DNA of 64,000 bases from positions 4,302,090-4,366,089 of the forward strand of contig CM001438.1 in the NCBI GenBank assembly GCA_000244995.1, given 5' to 3'. A program made the translations under genes and the position numbers. Numbering within the stretch: the stretch's first letter is position 1; every line of letters begins with the position of its first letter. The stretch comes from Burkholderiales bacterium JOSHI_001. Lineage in GTDB: Bacteria > Pseudomonadota > Gammaproteobacteria > Burkholderiales > Burkholderiaceae_C. This document shows positions 9,455 through 18,615 of the stretch, piece after piece. Under the pieces are notes generated by a model. It worked only from the letters and a program-made list of their open reading frames with translations. It made no database searches and was not told where the DNA came from.

Positions 9455-10870
9455 ATGACCGCACCTTCCGCCGACGCGCCGCCCACCGGCCCCGACTTCT
9501 CCACCCTGCCCCTGGCGCCCCATGTGCTGGCCAACCTGCAACGCCTGGGTTATGCGCACATGACCCCCATCCAGGCCGCCAGCCTGCCGCTGGCGCTGGC
9601 CGGCCAGGACCTGATCGCGCAGGCCAAGACCGGCAGCGGCAAGACCGCCGCCTTCGCGCTGGCGCTGCTGGCCAAGCTGAACCCGCGCCACTTCGGCGTG
9701 CAAGCCCTGGTGCTGTGCCCCACGCGCGAACTGGCCGAGCAGGTGTCGCAGGAAATCCGCCGCCTGGCGCGGGCCGAGGACAACATCAAGGTGCTCACCC
9801 TGTGCGGCGGCGCCACCCTGCGCCCGCAACTGGCCAGCCTGGAGCATGGCGCGCACGTGGTGGTGGGCACGCCCGGGCGCATCCTGGACCACCTGGGACG
9901 CGAATCCCTGGCCCTGGACGGGCTGAACACGCTGGTGCTGGACGAGGCCGACCGCATGCTGGACATGGGCTTCGCCGACGACATCGCCGCCATCGCCAAG
10001 TGCTGCCCGCCCAGCTCACAGCGCCAGACCCTGCTGTTCTCGGCCACCTACCCGGACGACGTGGCCCAGTTGGCGGCGCGCTACCTGCGCAACCCGAAGG
10101 AGGTGAAGCTGGCCGAACGCCACGAGGCCAGCCGCATCCGCCAGCGCTTCTACGAGGTGAAGGACAGCGAGCGCCTGCATGCCGTGGGCCTGCTGCTGAA
10201 CCACTTCCGCCCCGAAAGCACCTTGGCCTTCTGCAACACCAAGCAGCAGTGCCGCGACCTGGTGGCGGTGCTGCAGGCCCAAGGCATCGTGGCGATGGAA
10301 CTGCACGGCGACCTGGAACAGCGCGACCGCGACCAGGTGCTGATCCAGTTCGCCAACCGCAGTTGCAGCGTGCTGGTGGCCACCGACGTGGCCGCACGCG
10401 GGCTGGACATCGCGAAGCTGGAAGCGGTGATCAACGTGGACATCACCCCCGACGTGGAATTGCACACCCACCGCGTGGGCCGCACCGGCCGGGCCGGTGA
10501 ATCGGGCCTGGTGTTCAACCTGGCCAGCCTGGACGAAATGGGCCGCGTGGGCCGCATCGACGAGATGCAGGGCCGCGAGAGCACCTGGCACCCGTTGTCG
10601 GAGCTGAAGAACGATGCGGCTCAGGAACCGCTGCGCCCGCCCATGGTGACGCTGCAGATCCTGGGCGGGCGCAAGGAAAAGATCCGCGCCGGCGACGTGC
10701 TAGGCGCGCTGACCAAGGACATGGGCCTGCCGGGCAGCAGCATCGGCAAGATCGACATCAACGACTTTTCCACCTACGTGGCGGTGCAGCGCGACCTGGC
10801 CGACAAGGCCCTGCGCGGCCTGAACGCCGGCAAGGTGAAGGGGCGTTCGGTGAAGGTGCGGCGGCTGTGA
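9455..10870 (+). CDS. dbpA: ATP-dependent RNA helicase DbpA
   Basis: DEAD-box helicase acting in late 50S ribosome assembly at 23S rRNA helix 92. The 471-residue protein contains the Q motif region (TPIQAASLPLAL), motif I AKTGSGKT, Ia PTRELAEQ, II DEAD in VLDEADRMLDMGF, III SAT, V ATDVAARGLD and VI HRVGRTGRAG. The last 75 residues or so form the DbpA RNA-binding domain (VTLQILGGRKEKIRAGDVLG, then INDFSTYVAV), which separates it from RhlE/SrmB-type helicases. It is divergent from the sugar dehydrogenase and translationally coupled to the next helicase gene. Confidence 0.94.
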   Translation: MTAPSADAPPTGPDFSTLPLAPHVLANLQRLGYAHMTPIQAASLPLALAGQDLIAQAKTGSGKTAAFALALLAKLNPRHFGVQALVLCPTRELAEQVSQEIRRLARAEDNIKVLTLCGGATLRPQLASLEHGAHVVVGTPGRILDHLGRESLALDGLNTLVLDEADRMLDMGFADDIAAIAKCCPPSSQRQTLLFSATYPDDVAQLAARYLRNPKEVKLAERHEASRIRQRFYEVKDSERLHAVGLLLNHFRPESTLAFCNTKQQCRDLVAVLQAQGIVAMELHGDLEQRDRDQVLIQFANRSCSVLVATDVAARGLDIAKLEAVINVDITPDVELHTHRVGRTGRAGESGLVFNLASLDEMGRVGRIDEMQGRESTWHPLSELKNDAAQEPLRPPMVTLQILGGRKEKIRAGDVLGALTKDMGLPGSSIGKIDINDFSTYVAVQRDLADKALRGLNAGKVKGRSVKVRRL

Positions 10871-12162
10871 GCACGGGATTCGCGGCGCTGGGCCTGAGCC
10901 CGGCCCTGCAACGCGCCGTGGCGGATCGCGGCTACGCCGAACCCACGCCCATCCAGGCCGTGGCCCTGCCGCTGGCGCTGCAGGGGCGTGACCTGATCGC
11001 CAGCGCCCACACCGGCTCGGGCAAGACCGCGGCCTTCGGCCTGGCCCTGCTGCAGCCGCTGGACACGCCCAAGCGGCCGGTGTGGCGCAAGACGCTGGCC
11101 CTGGTGCTGGTGCCCACGCGCGAGCTGGCCGCGCAGGTTGGTGAAACGCTGCGCGCGCTGTGCCAGCACTTCGCCAGCCCCATCAAGGTGGCGGTGGTCT
11201 TTGGCGGCGTGTCGATCAACCCGCAGATGATGGCCCTGCGCGGTGGTGCCGAGCTGGTGGTGGCCACGCCCGGTCGGCTGCTGGACCTGGTGGGCAAGAA
11301 CGCGCTGCAGCTGATGTATGTGGACCGCCTGGTGCTGGACGAAGCCGACCGGCTGCTGGACGAGGGCTTTGCCGACGAATTGGCTCAGATCACCGCCTTG
11401 CTGCCGGCGCAGCGCCAGAGCCTGTTCTTTTCGGCCACCTTCCCGCCGGCGGTGCAGGCCTTGGCGCAGGCACTGTTGCGGGACCCGGTGCGTGTCGAAG
11501 CCGACAAGGCGCCCATTGCCCACGCTGCCGATGCGGATGGCGATGCAAGTACAGCCGCACCCCAGATCCAGCAGCGCGCCATCGAGGTGGATGCCGCGCA
11601 GCGCACCCAGCTGCTGCGCCACCTGGTCGAACAAGGCGCCTGGCCGCGCGTTCTGGTGTTCGTGGCCACGCGCTATGCCAGCGAACACGTGGCCGAGAAA
11701 CTGCGCCGCGCCGGCCTGGCCGCCGCCGCCTTCCACGGTGACCTGAGCCAGGGCGCGCGCAGCCAGGTGCTGGCCGACCTGCGCAGTGGCGCGCTGCGCG
11801 TGGTGCTGGCCACCGACATGGCCGCGCGCGGCCTGCACATCGCCGGCTTGCCCGTGGTGGTGAACTACGACCTGCCGCGCTCGGCGGAGGACCACACCCA
11901 CCGCATCGGCCGCACCGCACGCGCCGGTGCCAGCGGCCTGGCAGTCAGCTTCGTCAGCGCCGCCACCGAGGCCCACTTCCGGCTGATTGAAAAGCGCCAG
12001 GGCCAGCGTGTGCCGCGCGAACTGATCGCCGGCTTCGAGCCGCGCGACACCGCTGCGCCACCCTCAGCGCCCGAAGGGGGCGTGAAGGGCCGGCGCAAGA
12101 GCAAGAAGGACAAGCTGCGGGAGGCCGCGGCGCTGGAGGCGGCCCGGTTGAAGGGCGCCTGA
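10867..12162 (+). CDS. DEAD-box RNA helicase, RhlE-like
   Basis: A 431-residue helicase with AHTGSGKT (motif I), PTRELAAQ, DEAD (VLDEADRLLDEGF), SATFP, ATDMAARGLH and HRIGRTARAG. It lacks the DbpA RNA-binding domain and ends in a short Lys/Arg-rich tail (GRRKSKKDKLRE), as many RhlE-type proteins do. An Asp/Ala-rich insert (about residues 217-233) sits between the two RecA domains. GTG 10867 overlaps the dbpA stop (GTGA), so expression is probably coupled. It most likely acts in rRNA maturation or mRNA turnover. Confidence 0.9.
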   Translation: MSTGFAALGLSPALQRAVADRGYAEPTPIQAVALPLALQGRDLIASAHTGSGKTAAFGLALLQPLDTPKRPVWRKTLALVLVPTRELAAQVGETLRALCQHFASPIKVAVVFGGVSINPQMMALRGGAELVVATPGRLLDLVGKNALQLMYVDRLVLDEADRLLDEGFADELAQITALLPAQRQSLFFSATFPPAVQALAQALLRDPVRVEADKAPIAHAADADGDASTAAPQIQQRAIEVDAAQRTQLLRHLVEQGAWPRVLVFVATRYASEHVAEKLRRAGLAAAAFHGDLSQGARSQVLADLRSGALRVVLATDMAARGLHIAGLPVVVNYDLPRSAEDHTHRIGRTARAGASGLAVSFVSAATEAHFRLIEKRQGQRVPRELIAGFEPRDTAAPPSAPEGGVKGRRKSKKDKLREAAALEAARLKGA

Positions 12163-12184
12163 CGGCCGGGGGCGGCACGCCGCC

Positions 12185-13447
12185 TCAGGCCCCCAGCCAA
12201 TCCCGCAAGACCTCTTCGGTGTCCTGCCCCACCGCCGGCGGCGCGCGCCGGTAGGTCACCGGTGAATCCACCAGCCGCAGCGGGCTGGCGACCAAACCCA
12301 CCTGGCCCAACACCGGGTGGTCCATGGGCACCCGCAAACCACGGTGAAGGGCCTGGGGGTCGGCAAACACCTGGTCGATGCGGTTGATGGGGCCACAGGG
12401 CACGGCGGCTTTCTCCAGGATTTCTATCCACTCGGCGGTGCTGCGCAGCACGGTGGCCTGCTTCATCAGCGCCACCAGCGCCGGCCGATTGCGCGCGCGC
12501 TGGGAGTTGGTGGCAAAGCGTTCGTCGCTGGCCCATTCCGGGTGCTGCGCAATCTGGCAGAAGCGCTGGAACTGGCCGTCGTTGCCGATGGCCAGGATCA
12601 TGTCGCCGTCGGCGGTTGGGAAGTCCTGGTAGGGCACCACCGTGGGGTGGGCGTTGCCCAAACGCTGGGGCACCACCCCCGCGGCCAGGTAGCTGGCGGC
12701 CTGGTTGGCCAGGCAGGCCACGCTCACGTCCAGCAGCGCCATGTCGATCTGCTGGCCCTGGCCCGAGCGTTCGCGTTCAGCCAGCGCGGCCTGGATGGCG
12801 ATGGCGGCATACAAACCCGTCATCACGTCCACCAGCGCCACACCCAGGCGCTGCGGGCCGGCGCCTTCTTCGTGGTCGCCGCGGCCGGTGATGCTCATGA
12901 AGCCGCCCATGCCCTGGATCAGCAGGTCATAACCCGCCCGCGGCGCGTATGGCCCTTCCTGGCCGAAGCCGGTGATCGAGCAGTACACCAGGCGCGGGTT
13001 CGTGGCCGACAGGCTGGCGCAGTCCAGGCCGTAAGCCGCCAGGCCACCCACCTTGAAGTTTTCCACCACCACGTCGGCCTGCAGCGCCAGGCGCTTCACC
13101 AAGGCCTGACCATCCGGCTGGCCCAAGTCCACCGCGATGCTGCGCTTGTTGCGGTTGGCGCACAGGTAGTAGGCGGCGATGTCGGTGTCGTGGCCGTCCG
13201 CGTCTTTCGCGTAGGGCGGTCCCCAGGCCCGGGTGTCGTCGCCGTGGCCGGGGCGTTCCACCTTCACCACGTCGGCGCCCAGGTCGCCCAGGATCTGCGT
13301 GGCCCAGGGGCCGGCCAGCACCCGGGACAGGTCCAGCACCTTGATGCCGGAGAGCGGCGCGGGCCGGGCCGAGCGCCGGGCCGCTCCCAAGCCGGCCCGT
13401 GCCCCCTCGGGGGGCCGGCCGACGTACTCGTCGGGCGGGGGGCTCAT
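12185..13447 (-). CDS. family III CoA-transferase (CaiB/BaiF), probably succinyl-CoA:glutarate CoA-transferase
   Basis: A 420-residue CoA-transferase that moves CoA between acyl-CoA and a free acid. Family motifs are [18 protein letters not shown] (34-51), the D174 nucleophile in [12 protein letters not shown], and the closing [12 protein letters not shown]. Its ATG overlaps the gcdH stop (ATGA), so the two genes form one unit, and glutarate activation is the natural role beside glutaryl-CoA dehydrogenase. The first 30 or so residues ([19 protein letters not shown]...) are not family sequence; they are read from a REP-like repeat that recurs elsewhere in the window. A mesaconate or other dicarboxylate substrate is possible. 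Confidence 0.85.
   Translation of the reverse strand: MSPPPDEYVGRPPEGARAGLGAARRSARPAPLSGIKVLDLSRVLAGPWATQILGDLGADVVKVERPGHGDDTRAWGPPYAKDADGHDTDIAAYYLCANRNKRSIAVDLGQPDGQALVKRLALQADVVVENFKVGGLAAYGLDCASLSATNPRLVYCSITGFGQEGPYAPRAGYDLLIQGMGGFMSITGRGDHEEGAGPQRLGVALVDVMTGLYAAIAIQAALAERERSGQGQQIDMALLDVSVACLANQAASYLAAGVVPQRLGNAHPTVVPYQDFPTADGDMILAIGNDGQFQRFCQIAQHPEWASDERFATNSQRARNRPALVALMKQATVLRSTAEWIEILEKAAVPCGPINRIDQVFADPQALHRGLRVPMDHPVLGQVGLVASPLRLVDSPVTYRRAPPAVGQDTEEVLRDWLGA
13376..13442 (+). repeat. REP-like GC-rich repeat, copy A (inside CoA-transferase codons 2-25)
   Basis: Contains GGGCCGCTCCCAAG, a CCCCCTCGGGGG palindrome and a GGGCGGGG end, in the same order as the copies at 26150, 26231, 45366 (inverted) and 61015. 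Unlike those intercistronic copies it is read as protein, forming the N-terminal extension of the CoA-transferase. Confidence 0.6.
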
Positions 13448-14634
13448 GAGAACGCGGCGATGCCGGTGATGGCGCGGCCCAGGATCAGCGCGTGGATGTC
13501 GTGCGTGCCTTCGTAGGTGTTCACCACCTCCAGGTTCACCAGGTGGCGGGCCACGCCGAATTCGTCGCTGATGCCATTGCCGCCCAGCATGTCGCGCGCC
13601 ACGCGGGCGATGTCCAGGCTCTTGCCGCAGCTGTTGCGTTTCAGGATGCTGGTCAGTTCCACCGACGCGGTGCCCTCGTCCTTCATGCGGCCCAGGCGCA
13701 GGCAGCCCTGCAGGCCCATGGCGATGTCGGTCTGCATGTCGGCCAGCTTCTTCTGCACCAGCTGGTTGGCGGCCAGCGGGCGGCCGAACTGCTGGCGGTC
13801 CAGGGTGTACTGGCGCGCTGTGGCGAAACAGAACTCGGCCGCGCCCAGTGCGCCCCAGGCGATGCCGTAGCGCGCGCTGTTCAGGCAGGTGAAGGGGCCC
13901 TTCAGGCCACGCACCTCGGGGAAGGCGTTCTCCTCGGGGCAGAAAACGCTGTCCATCACGATCTCACCCGTCACCGACGCGCGCAGGCCCACCTTGCTGT
14001 CGATGCGCGGGGTGCTCAAGCCCTTGGCGCCCTTGTCCAGGATGAAGCCGCGGATGGCGCCTTCGTCGTCCTTGGCCCACACCACGAACACGTCGGCGAT
14101 GGGGCTGTTGGTGATCCACATCTTGCTGCCCGACAGGCTGTAGCCGCCGGCCACCTTGCGGGCGCGGGTGATCATGCTGGCCGGGTCGCTGCCGTGGTTG
14201 GGTTCGGTCAGGCCGAAGCAGCCGATCCACTGGCCGCTGGCCAGTTTCGGCAGGTACTTCTGCTTCTGCGCTTCGGTGCCGAATTCGTTGATGGGCACCA
14301 TCACCAGCGAGCTTTGCACGCTCATCATGCTGCGGTAGCCCGAATCCACGCGCTCCACCTCGCGCGCGATCAGGCCGTAGCAGACGTAGTTCAGGCCGGC
14401 GCCGCCATAGGCCTCGGGGATGGTGGGGCCCAGCAGGCCCAGTTCACCCATCTCGCGGAAGATGCCGGCGTCGGTCTTCTCGTGCCGGAAGGCCTTGGTC
14501 ACGCGTGGCATCAGCTTGTCCTGGCAGTAGGCCGCGGCGGCTTCGCGCACCGCGCGCTCGTCGGCCGTCAGCTGGTCGTCCAGGCGGAAGGGGTCGTCCC
14601 ACTGGAAGGCGGCTTTTTTGTGCGAAGAACTCAT
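13444..14634 (-). CDS. gcdH: glutaryl-CoA dehydrogenase
   Basis: FAD enzyme that oxidises and decarboxylates glutaryl-CoA to crotonyl-CoA in lysine, tryptophan and aromatic catabolism. The 396-residue protein has the acyl-CoA dehydrogenase layout: [22 protein letters not shown], then [20 protein letters not shown]. The catalytic base is E375 in [18 protein letters not shown], a form typical of this enzyme. ATG 14634 follows CGGAG. The frame extends far upstream but only as antisense to the LysR gene. The neighbours are a CoA-transferase (ATGA overlap) and a divergent LysR regulator. Confidence 0.95.
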   Translation of the reverse strand: MSSSHKKAAFQWDDPFRLDDQLTADERAVREAAAAYCQDKLMPRVTKAFRHEKTDAGIFREMGELGLLGPTIPEAYGGAGLNYVCYGLIAREVERVDSGYRSMMSVQSSLVMVPINEFGTEAQKQKYLPKLASGQWIGCFGLTEPNHGSDPASMITRARKVAGGYSLSGSKMWITNSPIADVFVVWAKDDEGAIRGFILDKGAKGLSTPRIDSKVGLRASVTGEIVMDSVFCPEENAFPEVRGLKGPFTCLNSARYGIAWGALGAAEFCFATARQYTLDRQQFGRPLAANQLVQKKLADMQTDIAMGLQGCLRLGRMKDEGTASVELTSILKRNSCGKSLDIARVARDMLGGNGISDEFGVARHLVNLEVVNTYEGTHDIHALILGRAITGIAAFS

Positions 14635-14676
14635 GCGGGGCTCCGAAGGCAGAAGGTTCAGGGGGCAATCTACGTG

Positions 14677-14720
14677 GCACCGCCCCCCGGTGCAAGCGCT
14701 TTTGAGGCACGCAATTGTGC
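14677..14720. promoter_or_regulatory. candidate LysR operators between gcdH and its regulator
   Basis: Two inverted repeats with the same half-site lie in the 117-base divergent gap: GCACC-N7-GGTGC at 14677-14693 and GCAC-N6-GTGC at 14707-14720. Their starts are 30 bases apart. A recognition site near the regulator plus an activation site nearer the target promoter is the usual LysR arrangement. No clean -35/-10 pair is evident. Confidence 0.4.
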
Positions 14721-14751
14721 TGAAATCGCACTTCGCGAACATCCCCGCCCC

Positions 14752-15663
14752 ATGCGCCGCCGCCTGCCGTCCACCGCCGCCCTGGCCGCCTTCGAGGCCG
14801 CTGCGCGCCATGCCAGCTACACCCGAGCCGCCGACGAGCTGGCCGTGACGCAAAGCGCGGTGTGCCGCCAGATCGCCACGCTGGAATCGCTGCTGGGGGT
14901 GAAGCTGTTCCGCCGCAGCCGGCGCGGCGTGCTGCTGACCGAAGCCGGTGTGCACTATGCGCACAGCGTGCGCCAGCGCCTGCGCGACATCGAACGCGAC
15001 GCGCTGGAACTGGCCGCCCTGCAGGCCAGCGGCGGCGGCGTGCTGGAGTTGGGCGTGGTGCCCACCTTCGGCACCCGCTGGCTGCTGCCGCGGCTGCCAC
15101 GCTTCGTGGCCCGCCACCCGGGCATCACCGTGCACCTGCACAGCCGCATCCGGCCCTTCCTGTTCGACGACGAAGCGGGCCTGGACGCCATGTTGCACGC
15201 CGGCAGCGCACCCTGGCCGGGTACCGAGCGGCTGCCGCTGCTGGCCGAGACCTTGCTGGCCGTGGCCAACCCCGCGCTCGCGCGGCGCCTGAAGCCGGCG
15301 CGCCGCGCCCTGGCCGCCGCTGACTTGGCCACTGCCACCTTGCTGCAGATGGCCACCCGCCCGCACGCCTGGCGCCAGTGGTTCCAGGCCCAGGGCGTGC
15401 AAGTACCCGGTGACCTGGCCGGCCCGCGCATGGAGCTGTACGGCATGGTGGCCGAAGCGGCGGTGCATGGCCTGGGGGTGGCGCTGGTGCCGAAGTTGTT
15501 GGTCGAAGACGAACTGGCGCGCGGCGCGCTGGTGCCGCTGCTGCCCTTCGAGATGGCCAGCGGCAACACCTACAGCCTGATCATTCCCGAGGCGCGCACC
15601 GAGCGGCCGGCATTGCGGGCACTGAGGGCATGGTTGCTGGAAGAAGCCATGGCGGTCGCCTGA
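14752..15663 (+). CDS. LysR-family regulator of the glutaryl-CoA genes (GcdR-like)
   Basis: A 303-residue LysR transcription factor with an N-terminal winged helix-turn-helix ([20 protein letters not shown], then [20 protein letters not shown]) and a substrate-binding-type effector domain from about residue 95. Divergent placement 117 bases from gcdH suggests that it controls the gcdH/CoA-transferase unit, probably with glutarate or glutaryl-CoA as ligand (inference). ATG 14752 begins [20 protein letters not shown], typical of the GcvA-like LysR branch. Confidence 0.85.
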   Translation: MRRRLPSTAALAAFEAAARHASYTRAADELAVTQSAVCRQIATLESLLGVKLFRRSRRGVLLTEAGVHYAHSVRQRLRDIERDALELAALQASGGGVLELGVVPTFGTRWLLPRLPRFVARHPGITVHLHSRIRPFLFDDEAGLDAMLHAGSAPWPGTERLPLLAETLLAVANPALARRLKPARRALAAADLATATLLQMATRPHAWRQWFQAQGVQVPGDLAGPRMELYGMVAEAAVHGLGVALVPKLLVEDELARGALVPLLPFEMASGNTYSLIIPEARTERPALRALRAWLLEEAMAVA

Positions 15664-15854
15664 AAGGGGCGGGCATGTTGCGACACACCCAAGTTGTTCG
15701 AGCCAGTTTCCGGAGTGCAAAGCAATGTTGACACGCCGCAAGACGCACGCAGCACCAACCTCGATACTGAACCGCGGACCGAAGCCGGCCCACCACGGAG
15801 TTGATCCGACAGGTGGTGCCCTTCAGTCCCGTTTCAGACACGAAGGAGATGAGA

Positions 15855-16919
15855 GTGAAGCCCCGATTCAGGATGACCACATTGGCAGCGTTCGTCGCCT
15901 TCGGCCTGGTGGCCGGTTGCCAGGCACCACGGCAGAAGCTCGCCGCAGACGTTCTTGTTGCGGCGAAGGTTGCCACGGCACCCAACCCCGCTGCCGGTGC
16001 CGCCGACCCGGTGTGGGCGACGGCGCGCTCGCTCAGCGTGACAGCCGCCGACGGTGCCAATCTCGGTGCCAAGCCCGGCGACAAAGGCGACAGTCAGGTC
16101 ACGATGAAGGCGGCCTACACGGCCGACACGCTGTACCTGCTGATCCAGCACACCGATCCGACCTATTCGGTGCGCCGCGGCCCCTACCAGAAGCAGGCCG
16201 ACGGCACCTGGAAGAAGCTGAAAGATCCGGCCGACAAGGGCGGGGACGACAACATCTACTACGAAGACAAATGGGCCATGCTCTGGCCGATCAACAACTC
16301 CATCAAGGCGTTCGACAAGGAAGGCTGCGCCGCCCTGTGCCACACCGACCAGGGCAAGCCCTATGGCAACAAGTACACGGCGCGGGAGGGCGAGATCGCC
16401 GACCTGTGGCACATGAAGGGCTCCCGCACCGCGCCGTTCGGCTTTGTTGACGACCAATACGCCGACCACACGCGCTACGACCCGAAGACCAGTCCGAACG
16501 CAGGCCGCAAGAGCGACCCGGGTACCACCACCGGTGAGTACAAGGCCTTTGGCCTGGTCGACGGCAAGCCGCAATTCATGGACCGCCAGGCCAAGCCCAT
16601 GGCCTCAGGCGGAAATGCCTACATCAAGGCCGGTGACGAAGTCGCGTTCGACGACAGCAAATTCAAGCCCGGTGACGAACTGGCCTCCTACCTGATCTAT
16701 CCGCTGCAAGGCGACCGTGCGGACATCCGCGTCGCGATCGCCTACAAGGATGGCGTGTACACCTCGGTTGTCAGCCGCAAGCTGGTGACGGGCAGCCCCT
16801 ACGACGTCCAGTTCAAGGACCTGAACGCGCGCTACGGGTTTGGCTTCGCGGTGTTCGACAACGCGCAGGTTCGCCACGCTACGACGGATGATCCGCTGTA
16901 TCTGGTGTTTGCAAAGTGA
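15855..16919 (+). CDS. haem-binding lipoprotein, ethylbenzene-dehydrogenase-gamma-like domain
   Basis: A 354-residue exported lipoprotein: hydrophobic signal, then lipobox LVAGC with C22 as the lipidated residue. The body resembles the ethylbenzene dehydrogenase/DMSO reductase gamma-type b-haem domain (WATARSLSV near 54, AAYTADTLYLLIQHTDPT near 86, closing YGFGFAVFDNAQVRHA). A c-haem-like motif occurs at C158-AAL-C162-H163, with three residues between the cysteines instead of two. The start is GTG 15855: AAGGAG at 15843-15848 is six bases upstream, whereas ATG 15849 touches that site. Codon usage looks less GC-biased than in neighbouring genes. Its electron-transfer partner is not in the window. 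Confidence 0.7.
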   Translation: MKPRFRMTTLAAFVAFGLVAGCQAPRQKLAADVLVAAKVATAPNPAAGAADPVWATARSLSVTAADGANLGAKPGDKGDSQVTMKAAYTADTLYLLIQHTDPTYSVRRGPYQKQADGTWKKLKDPADKGGDDNIYYEDKWAMLWPINNSIKAFDKEGCAALCHTDQGKPYGNKYTAREGEIADLWHMKGSRTAPFGFVDDQYADHTRYDPKTSPNAGRKSDPGTTTGEYKAFGLVDGKPQFMDRQAKPMASGGNAYIKAGDEVAFDDSKFKPGDELASYLIYPLQGDRADIRVAIAYKDGVYTSVVSRKLVTGSPYDVQFKDLNARYGFGFAVFDNAQVRHATTDDPLYLVFAK

Positions 16920-16940
16920 GTGCGGCGAAGCTTCGCTCAC
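16920..16940. terminator. hairpin between convergent genes, possible terminator
   Basis: GTG...GCGAAGCTTCGC...CAC forms an inverted repeat just after the haem-lipoprotein stop, facing argP. It has no T-run on either side, so an intrinsic terminator is only a suggestion. Confidence 0.3.
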
Positions 16941-16970
16941 CTTGCCCACGTTCGAACCTGACGCAAGCGT

Positions 16971-17867
16971 TCAGCCCGCCAACAGCGCGTCGCGCGCCGC
17001 CTTCCGCACGCGCTTGCTGAAGGCGTCCAGCAAACCGGACGCCGCCCGCGCGTGTTGCCAGTACAGCGGCACGTCCAGCGGCGCGCCGGGCACCAGTTCC
17101 ACCAACGCGCCGTCCTTCAGGTGTGGGGCGATCAAGGCCTGCGGGTGCAGGCCCCAGCCCATGCCGGCCAGCGTGGCGGTGACGAAAGCCTGAGGCGACG
17201 GCAGCGTGTGGCGCGGCATTTCCACATGCCGGTGGCACAGGCGCCGGGCCCAGCGGGCCTGCAATTCGTCCTTGGTGTTGAACACCAGGCTGGGCGCCTG
17301 GGCCAAGCTGCCGGCGCCCACGCCGCCGCTGAAGAACAGCGCTACGAAGGCCGGGCTGGCAGCGGCCCGGTAACGCATGGCACCCAGGGGCTGGCTGTTG
17401 CAGCCGGCCACCGGGCGGGCCGTGCCGGTCACGGCGGCCAGCACCGCGCCACTGCGCAGCCATTCGCTGGTGTGGTCCTGGTCGTCCACCGCCACGTCCA
17501 GCAGCACCGGCGCGTCGGCCGCGTAAGCCGCCATGGCCGGGGCGAACCAGGTGGCCAGGCTGTCGGCGTTCACCGCCACCGGCAGTGACACACGCGCCAG
17601 GCCGTCCGGTGCCAGCGCCGGCAACTGGCCTTGCAGTTCCTGCTCCAGCAGGCGCACACGGTCCACGTGCTGGCAGAGCCTGCGCCCGGTTTCTGTGGCC
17701 CGGCAGGGCTGGCCGCGCACCACCAGCGCGCAACCCACGCGTTCTTCCAGCAGCCGGATGCGCTGCGACACCGCCGAGGGCGTGACATTCAGCGCGCGGG
17801 CCGCGCGGTCGAAACTGCCTTCGCGCACCACGGCCGCCAGGGCGGACAGCGCCGCATAGTCCAGCAT
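16971..17867 (-). CDS. argP: LysR-family regulator ArgP
   Basis: A 298-residue LysR protein, close to the usual ArgP length. It opens MLDYAALSALAAVVREGSFDRAA, with a helix-turn-helix ending SAVSQRIRLLEERVG. ArgP proteins sense lysine/arginine and activate the basic amino acid exporter, which is exactly the divergent neighbour here. ATG 17867 is set by the conserved N-terminus; the frame continues upstream only as antisense to the exporter. Confidence 0.88.
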   Translation of the reverse strand: MLDYAALSALAAVVREGSFDRAARALNVTPSAVSQRIRLLEERVGCALVVRGQPCRATETGRRLCQHVDRVRLLEQELQGQLPALAPDGLARVSLPVAVNADSLATWFAPAMAAYAADAPVLLDVAVDDQDHTSEWLRSGAVLAAVTGTARPVAGCNSQPLGAMRYRAAASPAFVALFFSGGVGAGSLAQAPSLVFNTKDELQARWARRLCHRHVEMPRHTLPSPQAFVTATLAGMGWGLHPQALIAPHLKDGALVELVPGAPLDVPLYWQHARAASGLLDAFSKRVRKAARDALLAG

Positions 17868-17943
17868 GGATTCAATTCTTCTAATTCCATGTAAGGAGAG
17901 ACAGTTTGTCTTCATCCTCACCGGCTGGCAAGCTGGCGCCAAC

Positions 17944-18582
17944 ATGACCCCGACCACCGCCGCCTGGCCCGTCTTCATCCAGGGCCTGGCCCTGAGCTTC
18001 GGGCTGATCGTGGCCATCGGGGCGCAGAACGCCTTCGTGCTGCGCCAGGGCCTGCGGCGTGAACACGTGGGCAGCGTGGTGCTGTTCTGCGCCGTGGCCG
18101 ATGCCGTGTTCATCACCGCAGGGGTGCTGGGCATGGCCCAGGCCCTGGGCAGCCGCCCGGACCTGGCCCGCGCACTGGCGTTGGCCGGCGCCGCCTTCCT
18201 GGCCACGTACGGCTGGCGGGCGCTGCGCCGCGCCCTGCAGGCGAACCGGCTCACGGCGTCCGCCGACGGTGCGGCGCTGGGCCGGGGCGCTGCCATGGCG
18301 CAGGCCGCCGCCTTCACGCTGCTGAACCCGCACGTCTACCTGGACACCGTGCTGCTGGTGGGCAGCATCGGCGCCCAGCAGCCGGCGCCGCTGCGGGCCT
18401 GGTTCGTGGCCGGCGCCAGCGTCGCCAGCCTGGGCTGGTTCGGTGGGCTTGGCTTCGGGGCGCGCTGGCTGGCGCCCTGGTTTGCCCGGCCCCGGGCCTG
18501 GCAAGTGCTGGACGGGCTGATCGGTGCCACCATGTTCGTGCTGTGCGCCCTGTTGCTGCGACACGCGCTGCTCGGGCCTTGA
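17944..18582 (+). CDS. LysE/ArgO-family amino acid exporter
   Basis: A 212-residue inner-membrane exporter with six predicted hydrophobic segments. The LysE signature is IVAIGAQNAFVLRQGLRREH near the N-terminus, and the second conserved block is FTLLNPHVYLDTVLLVGSIG. It exports lysine and/or arginine (and the analogue canavanine) when these build up. The gene is divergent from argP across 76 bases that are unusually AT-rich for this window (TTCAATTCTTCTAATTCC), which probably hold both promoters and the ArgP site. An in-frame ATG at 17866 lies inside that region, so 17944 is preferred. Confidence 0.9.
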   Translation: MTPTTAAWPVFIQGLALSFGLIVAIGAQNAFVLRQGLRREHVGSVVLFCAVADAVFITAGVLGMAQALGSRPDLARALALAGAAFLATYGWRALRRALQANRLTASADGAALGRGAAMAQAAAFTLLNPHVYLDTVLLVGSIGAQQPAPLRAWFVAGASVASLGWFGGLGFGARWLAPWFARPRAWQVLDGLIGATMFVLCALLLRHALLGP

Positions 18583-18615
18583 CCACGCTGCGAACCTTTC
18601 TGAGCCGGGCGTGGC

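Noticed and set aside
12170-12183. GGCGGC-AC-GCCGCC inverted repeat between convergent genes
   Set aside because: The two-base loop is too short for a stable hairpin and no T-tract follows. In GC-rich sequence such repeats are common by chance.
12317-13516. 399-codon plus-strand frame over the CoA-transferase gene
   Set aside because: The composition is that of antisense reading. The minus-strand frame carries the catalytic Asp and conserved CoA-transferase motifs.
14635-15741. Long N-terminal extension of gcdH giving a 765-residue protein
   Set aside because: The extra part is antisense to the LysR gene, has no homology pattern, and lies upstream of a good CGGAG-ATG start at 14634.
15726-15766. 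TTGACA ... GATACT as a promoter for the haem lipoprotein
   Set aside because: The two hexamers are 29 bases apart, far beyond the 16-19 base range for sigma-70.
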